A stretch of DNA of 64,000 nt from contig JBBSUG010000003.1 in assembly GCA_038235165.1 (NCBI GenBank), positions 135,279-199,278 on the forward strand, written 5' to 3'. Positions 60,118 to 64,000 of this stretch are shown here, one piece after another. Under the pieces are notes generated by a model. That model did no database searches, was not told the DNA's origin, and saw only the letters and a program-made list of their open reading frames with translations. Position numbers and translations under genes: made by a program. This DNA is from GCA-002050365 sp038235165. Lineage in GTDB: Bacteria; Acidobacteriota; Blastocatellia; Pyrinomonadales; Pyrinomonadaceae. The first letter of the stretch is position 1. Every line of letters starts with the position of its first letter.

Positions 60118-61121
60118 ATTGTCTGCGCCTTTTGTTCAATTTTAGCGTGCTTTTCTAGCGAATCGAAAAGTTCGTCTAAACTGACTGAAGCCGTACCTTT
60201 TTTCATCACGACGATGCCGCCCGCGTGGTTTGCCAAATTTGCCGCTTCCGCAAAAGTCAACCCGGAAGCCAACCCTAAAGTGTAAGCGGCGATCACCGTA
60301 TCGCCCGCGCCGGTTACGTCAACCGGCTCTTTCGCGCCGACTGCATCAATCCGCACGGGCAAATTATTTTTTTCAATCAGCAACATCCCCTGGCTGCCGC
60401 ACGTCACTAGCAATGATTGATAACCAAGAGTTTCGCAAAGTTTAACGCAGTCGGCTTCGGTGAAATCTTTTCCTAAAATTTGCTCGACTTCTTCTTGATT
60501 TGGAGTGGCGGTCGTTGCCTTCGGAAATTTTTTCAGATTGAAACGCGAATCTACGATCAGCGGAATCTTCCGGTCAGCGGCAATTGCGCGGGCGGCTTCG
60601 GCAATATTTTCGTTTGCTGCGCCGTAGTTGTAATCGGAAATAATAATCGCATCGGCGTTCCCGGCGGCGGAAAGAAGATTTGACTTTAATTTGTCCTGCA
60701 TCTCCCCGTCAATCATTTCCTTGTTTTCGTAGTCAATGCGAATCACCTGCTGGCGCGGAGCATATTGCTGACCGGCTAAAACGCGCACTTTAGTTGTCGT
60801 TTGAAATGTATCGGAGATCAAAACCAAATCACAATTAACGTTTGAACCGCGCAGCCTCTCGATTAGTTCCCGCCCGTTCAAATCGTTTCCGGCAACGCCG
60901 ATCAAAACGGCTTCGCCGCCGAGCGACGCGACATTGACCGCTGCATTTGCCGCTCCGCCCGCCCGAGTTTCGGTTTCGTCATGGCGCAGAATAAAAACGG
61001 GAGCTTCGCGCGACACCCGGCTGATCGTTCCGTGCAAAAATTGGTCGGCGACCAAATCACCGATGATAATAACCTTTTTCTTCGAGAAATTATCCCCGAT
61101 TTTTGCTGAAAGATTGTTCAT
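60114..61121 (-). CDS. hldE1: D-glycero-beta-D-manno-heptose-7-phosphate kinase
   Basis: A ~335-residue PfkB-family sugar kinase of RfaE1 type: 'VIIIGDLVADQFLHGTISRV', 'SREAPVFILRHDETETRAGG', 'AANAAVNVASLGGEAVLIG', 'IDSRFNLKKF'-like 'LIVDSRFNLKKFPKATTATP' and the active-site 'EPVDVTGAGDTVIAAYTLGL' with catalytic Asp. The ATG at 61121 is preferred over the TTG at 61130. It phosphorylates heptose-7-phosphate at C1 for the next enzyme. Confidence 0.94.
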   Translation of the reverse strand: MNNLSAKIGDNFSKKKVIIIGDLVADQFLHGTISRVSREAPVFILRHDETETRAGGAANAAVNVASLGGEAVLIGVAGNDLNGRELIERLRGSNVNCDLVLISDTFQTTTKVRVLAGQQYAPRQQVIRIDYENKEMIDGEMQDKLKSNLLSAAGNADAIIISDYNYGAANENIAEAARAIAADRKIPLIVDSRFNLKKFPKATTATPNQEEVEQILGKDFTEADCVKLCETLGYQSLLVTCGSQGMLLIEKNNLPVRIDAVGAKEPVDVTGAGDTVIAAYTLGLASGLTFAEAANLANHAGGIVVMKKGTASVSLDELFDSLEKHAKIEQKAQTI

Positions 61122-61151
61122 TAAAAACAAGATTATAACAAATTACAAACA

Positions 61152-61187
61152 AAAAGGTTGAAGACTTCGCGAAGTCTTCAACCTTTT
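61152..61187 (-). terminator. Perfect 36-bp palindromic terminator
   Basis: AAAAGGTTGAAGACTTCG followed directly by its complement. It lies after the FG-GAP gene and before hldE1, both on the minus strand. Confidence 0.88.
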
Positions 61188-61209
61188 ATCTCCAATAAGC
61201 CCTAAATAA

Positions 61210-62181
61210 TTAATGTGTGTCGTAGCTGGCTATCGGGAAGTCGTTAGAAATTCCCCATTGCGAAGTTTGTACCGAGCCGTCACCGCTTCTCATTACGTAA
61301 AAATTTCCGTTGGTGTCGCGCCAAACACCGATGTCGGTTTTACCGTCGCCGTCATAATCGCCCTGAGCGAGCAGATCGGTCGTGGATGATCCGAATTGGA
61401 CTGCCGTCAATCCGCCGTCGCTGCTCCGACGAATGTACCACGTCAGCGCAGGATTTGCTGTTGTTCCTTCACGAACGACGGCAATGTCGGTTTTACCGTC
61501 ACCGTCGTAATCACCCGGGACACCCAAATCATTACTTACACCAAAGGGAATTGCGATCAAACTTCCGTCAGTGCTCTTCTGCGCGTAGAAAATTGATGCA
61601 TCGGTCGCACCGGTCGCGCACGGACGCTGAACACCATAGTCGAATTTGCCGTCACCATCATAGTCGCCCGGTGCCACACAGTCGTTTTGCTCAGCACCGA
61701 ATTGAACGGCGGTAAATCCGCGCGTACTGCCCAAAACAAACCAGGTTATTACGCCGCCGCCGCGCCGTGCGACGGCGACATCGGTTTTACCGTCACCATC
61801 ATAATCTCTGGCGACCGGTTCATCACCGTCAGCTCCGAACTGAACGCCGAAAAAGGTGTTGGTCGAACTGTTCATTCGATACCAGGTGCCGTTTGTCGTG
61901 CGAAAAACGGAAAGATCGGCTTTGCCGTCTCCATCATAATCGCCGGGTGTCGGAAAATCTTCGCTGAAAGAACCGAACGCCTGATAGATGAAGCTTCCGC
62001 CGGTATTTTTTACATACCAAAAATTATTGGTCGGACGCATCACCGAAAAATCAACTTTGCCGTCGCCGTCAAAATCAAGGGCTTTACGCAGACTGACTTG
62101 AGCGGAAGCCGAAACGACTAAAAGTAAAACACAGGCAAAAACTACACTGATTTTGCCGCTTCTGGTCAAAAAATTATTCAT
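61210..62181 (-). CDS. Secreted FG-GAP/VCBS repeat protein
   Basis: A 323-residue protein with a signal peptide ('VVFACVLLLVVSASAQ') followed by about six ~45-residue repeats. Each has 'DYDGDGKTDIAVWR'-like calcium-binding loops and 'WYxxxS..G......FG'. These form integrin-alpha-like beta-propeller blades. The whole mature protein is the propeller. A surface or extracellular binding function is likely; there is no catalytic domain. The neighbouring gene at 62408 carries the same propeller fused to a protease. Confidence 0.9.
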   Translation of the reverse strand: MNNFLTRSGKISVVFACVLLLVVSASAQVSLRKALDFDGDGKVDFSVMRPTNNFWYVKNTGGSFIYQAFGSFSEDFPTPGDYDGDGKADLSVFRTTNGTWYRMNSSTNTFFGVQFGADGDEPVARDYDGDGKTDVAVARRGGGVITWFVLGSTRGFTAVQFGAEQNDCVAPGDYDGDGKFDYGVQRPCATGATDASIFYAQKSTDGSLIAIPFGVSNDLGVPGDYDGDGKTDIAVVREGTTANPALTWYIRRSSDGGLTAVQFGSSTTDLLAQGDYDGDGKTDIGVWRDTNGNFYVMRSGDGSVQTSQWGISNDFPIASYDTH

Positions 62182-62407
62182 TATTTTTTAAATCCTTTAC
62201 TGTAAAATATTGTCGGAGAAAATAAATTAAATTCGAACTGAACATTCAAGAATACTAAATATACTATTGAATTGCCTGTAAATGCAAGAACTTTTAGAAA
62301 CAAAGTTTTACATTTTACAATAAAAAACACATCCGGTTGGTTAATTTCCAAAACTTTTAGATGCACTGATTTCATTAAAAGTTTGACCCGATTCCAAGAG
62401 TTCGAAA

Positions 62408-64000
62408 TTATCGGCTCTGCAAAGAATTGGCGGGAATTTTCATCGCGGAATTCCCCCAGCCGAAAACTGAAAAGCCGTTTCTGCTCTGCTGAACGTAGAA
62501 AACAGCGGTTTCATTTTGAGCCGCGTTCGGTCGCCACACGGCAAAATCCGTTCTGCCGTCACCGTCATAATCACCGGGTGTTGGCAAATCGCCCGATGCG
62601 CCAAATTGCGCGCTTTTAAGAAGCCCGTCGGAACTCGCCAAATAATACCAAACGCCGTTGGTCATTCGCCACACGGCAAGGTCAGTTCTGCCGTCGCCGT
62701 CATAATCGCCCGGAACAATTTTGTCAGTCACGAACGTGCCGAAAGCATTAGCGATAAATTTCCCGTCAGAACTTTTTTGAATAAAAAATGTATTGGCTGG
62801 CGTACCATTATTCGGACGGTAAACGGCTAAATCGGCTTTGCGGTCGCCGTCGTAATCGCCGCGCAGCGGTTTATCGGTGTCTGTGCCGAACTGATAACTG
62901 CGAAAACCGTCTTTAGAGCCGAGAACATACCAGAAAAGGCTGCCGTTCTGCGCCCGCGTGACGGAAAAATCAGCTTTGCCGTCGCCGTCAAAGTCTTGCG
63001 TGACGTTCGGGTCGTCGCCCGTCTGACCGAATTGAACGGCGCGAAAAGTGTTGTCGCTGCTTTGTAAAACGTAAAACGTACCGTTGGAATTGCGCCACAC
63101 GGCAACATCTGTTTTGAAGTCGCCGTCGAAATCATTCGGCACGGGAATATCATCGGTAAACGAACCGAAGTTGACGGATGAATATCCGTTGGTGCCGGTG
63201 TAATTATTCCAAAGCATTCCGCCGTTTAGATTTTGAATAGCGGAAAAATCAGTTTTGCCATCGCCGTCAAAGTCAAGAAAAGTACTCCTGCTATTAGGCG
63301 GCGTGACGGGGGCGATTTGACTGACCGGAAAATCCTTTCCTGCAACTTTGATTATTCCGCCGCGCGATTGTCCGGTATTATTTTGTGCGATAGTAAAACT
63401 TACAGTTGTGTTTCCGCTGCCCGAACTTCCATTTGTGATAGTAATCCATGAACTTTGGGTAACTGCCGAAAAATCACAGTTTTGCGGGGCAGTTACGCTG
63501 AAACCGAAAGAGGTGCTGCTTTGTAAATGAATCTCAAATCCACCCGGATTAATATCAAAATTACACACCGTTTGATTCTGCATCGCCCGCGCCACATTTA
63601 TTCTGCCGCCTGTTTTAACAATCCCGTTCCACTGCGACAGCACATCCACCGTATTCATCAATGTCGCTTTCAATGAAGCGGGCGACAGTGCCGGATTATA
63701 CGCTGACAGCAACGCCGCCGCTCCCGCCGTGTGCGGGGTCGCCATTGATGTGCCGCTCAAACTTGCATAACTCGTGTCCGAATTGGCAAAAGTGCTTAAA
63801 ACACCGACTCCTGGGGCGGCAACGTCAACGGTCGCCGCTCCATAACTTGAAAAACTCGCTTTATTGTCATTCTGGTCGGATGCCGCGACTGCCAGCACAC
63901 TCGGCGTAGTGTAATTCGCCGGATAAAACGGGGTTGCGTCATTGTTCTGATTGCTGTTGCCCGCCGCAAAGACATTCAATATCCCGGCTTCGCCCATCGC
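62408..64000 (-). CDS. S8 subtilase with BACON-like and FG-GAP domains, 5' end outside window
   Basis: At least 530 residues; the frame is open at the window edge, so the N-terminus (with Asp and His of the triad) is missing. Visible: oxyanion region 'NVFAAGNSNQNND', then the nucleophile in 'LSGTSMATPHTAGAAALL'. A beta domain of BACON type follows ('SWITITNGSSGSGNTTVSFT', 'RGGIIKVAGKDFPVSQ'). The last ~300 residues are six or so FG-GAP blades ('DYDGDGRTDLAVWR'). Probably secreted. The FG-GAP part is a paralogue of the gene at 61210, suggesting local domain duplication. Confidence 0.92.
   Translation of the reverse strand, partial: AMGEAGILNVFAAGNSNQNNDATPFYPANYTTPSVLAVAASDQNDNKASFSSYGAATVDVAAPGVGVLSTFANSDTSYASLSGTSMATPHTAGAAALLSAYNPALSPASLKATLMNTVDVLSQWNGIVKTGGRINVARAMQNQTVCNFDINPGGFEIHLQSSTSFGFSVTAPQNCDFSAVTQSSWITITNGSSGSGNTTVSFTIAQNNTGQSRGGIIKVAGKDFPVSQIAPVTPPNSRSTFLDFDGDGKTDFSAIQNLNGGMLWNNYTGTNGYSSVNFGSFTDDIPVPNDFDGDFKTDVAVWRNSNGTFYVLQSSDNTFRAVQFGQTGDDPNVTQDFDGDGKADFSVTRAQNGSLFWYVLGSKDGFRSYQFGTDTDKPLRGDYDGDRKADLAVYRPNNGTPANTFFIQKSSDGKFIANAFGTFVTDKIVPGDYDGDGRTDLAVWRMTNGVWYYLASSDGLLKSAQFGASGDLPTPGDYDGDGRTDFAVWRPNAAQNETAVFYVQQSRNGFSVFGWGNSAMKIPANSLQSR

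Noticed and set aside
1..64000. tRNA, rRNA and classical riboswitches
   Set aside because: No cloverleaf or conserved rRNA or riboswitch core was noticed by eye; a covariance-model scan could not be run.

Overview
The window reads as chromosomal DNA of a Gram-negative, probably aerobic bacterium, most likely an acidobacterium of the Blastocatellia/Pyrinomonadaceae type. This rests on recognised gene families, not on a search: several large secreted proteins ending in the same carboxypeptidase-regulatory-like tail, FG-GAP/VCBS proteins with the 'DYDGDGKTD' motif, a CSLREA protein, a Tricorn-type S41 protease, a Ser/Thr kinase with TolB-like and TPR parts, and a SARP/BTAD-type regulator. An outer envelope is implied by OmpA, a TolC/RND efflux operon and ADP-heptose genes. 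Heme A synthase implies an aa3/caa3-type oxidase. No tRNA, rRNA, CRISPR array, IS transposase or integrase was seen.

Layout. 0-8 kb: OmpA-domain protein, ctaA, a small CPXCG zinc-ribbon protein, a phage-type (Sak4-like) RecA-fold ATPase behind an operator-overlapped promoter, ybaB-recR, and a Tricorn-like protease. 8-24 kb: an accessory surface/secretion island with three secreted proteins sharing a C-terminal domain, a 1096-residue MalT/BTAD regulator, a stand-alone STAND ATPase, and a subtilase with an octapeptide 'RFTGADG' repeat. 24-30 kb: a PD-(D/E)XK protein, rplU-rpmA, an orphan DNA methyltransferase, a Ser/Thr kinase and a glutaredoxin. 30-44 kb: an almost uninterrupted heme locus, hemA-C-D-E-N-H-G-B-L, which covers every step from glutamyl-tRNA to protoheme by the C5/protoporphyrin route. 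It is interspersed with small AT-rich genes: two ferredoxins nearby or inside, a GxxExxY nuclease-like gene, a 59-codon ORF and two unknowns. 44-52 kb: an MFP-RND-TolC efflux operon, then a collapsed molybdate transporter in which modA and modB are fused by deletion while modC is intact. 52-64 kb: a MerR-like regulator, ppsA, GNAT, mqnA (futalosine menaquinone pathway), a sigma/anti-sigma pair, the split hldE genes, and two FG-GAP proteins, one a subtilase running off the window.

The most striking feature is not a gene. Many spacers are filled from stop codon to start codon by imperfect, often nested inverted repeats built from short near-tandem words. In the heme locus the word is TTAGCCACGAACAAACACGA with its complement, plus inner ACAGAT/ATCTGT words. 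The right arm always ends 5-12 nt before the next start codon, and the left arm begins at or inside the preceding stop codon. One copy (hemD-hemE) is empty; others bracket small AT-rich genes like cargo. One cargo is a GxxExxY PD-(D/E)XK protein that could be the mobilising enzyme. Other spacers use different words (TTGGAAT, AGGTTTCA, ATCCCTGTTA, GTCCTTAG) with the same architecture. A second candidate is a set of four non-coding TTGAG pairs exactly 11 bp apart near the BTAD regulator, resembling SARP operators. A third is a tandem double-hairpin repeat with compensatory stem changes after the Tricorn gene.
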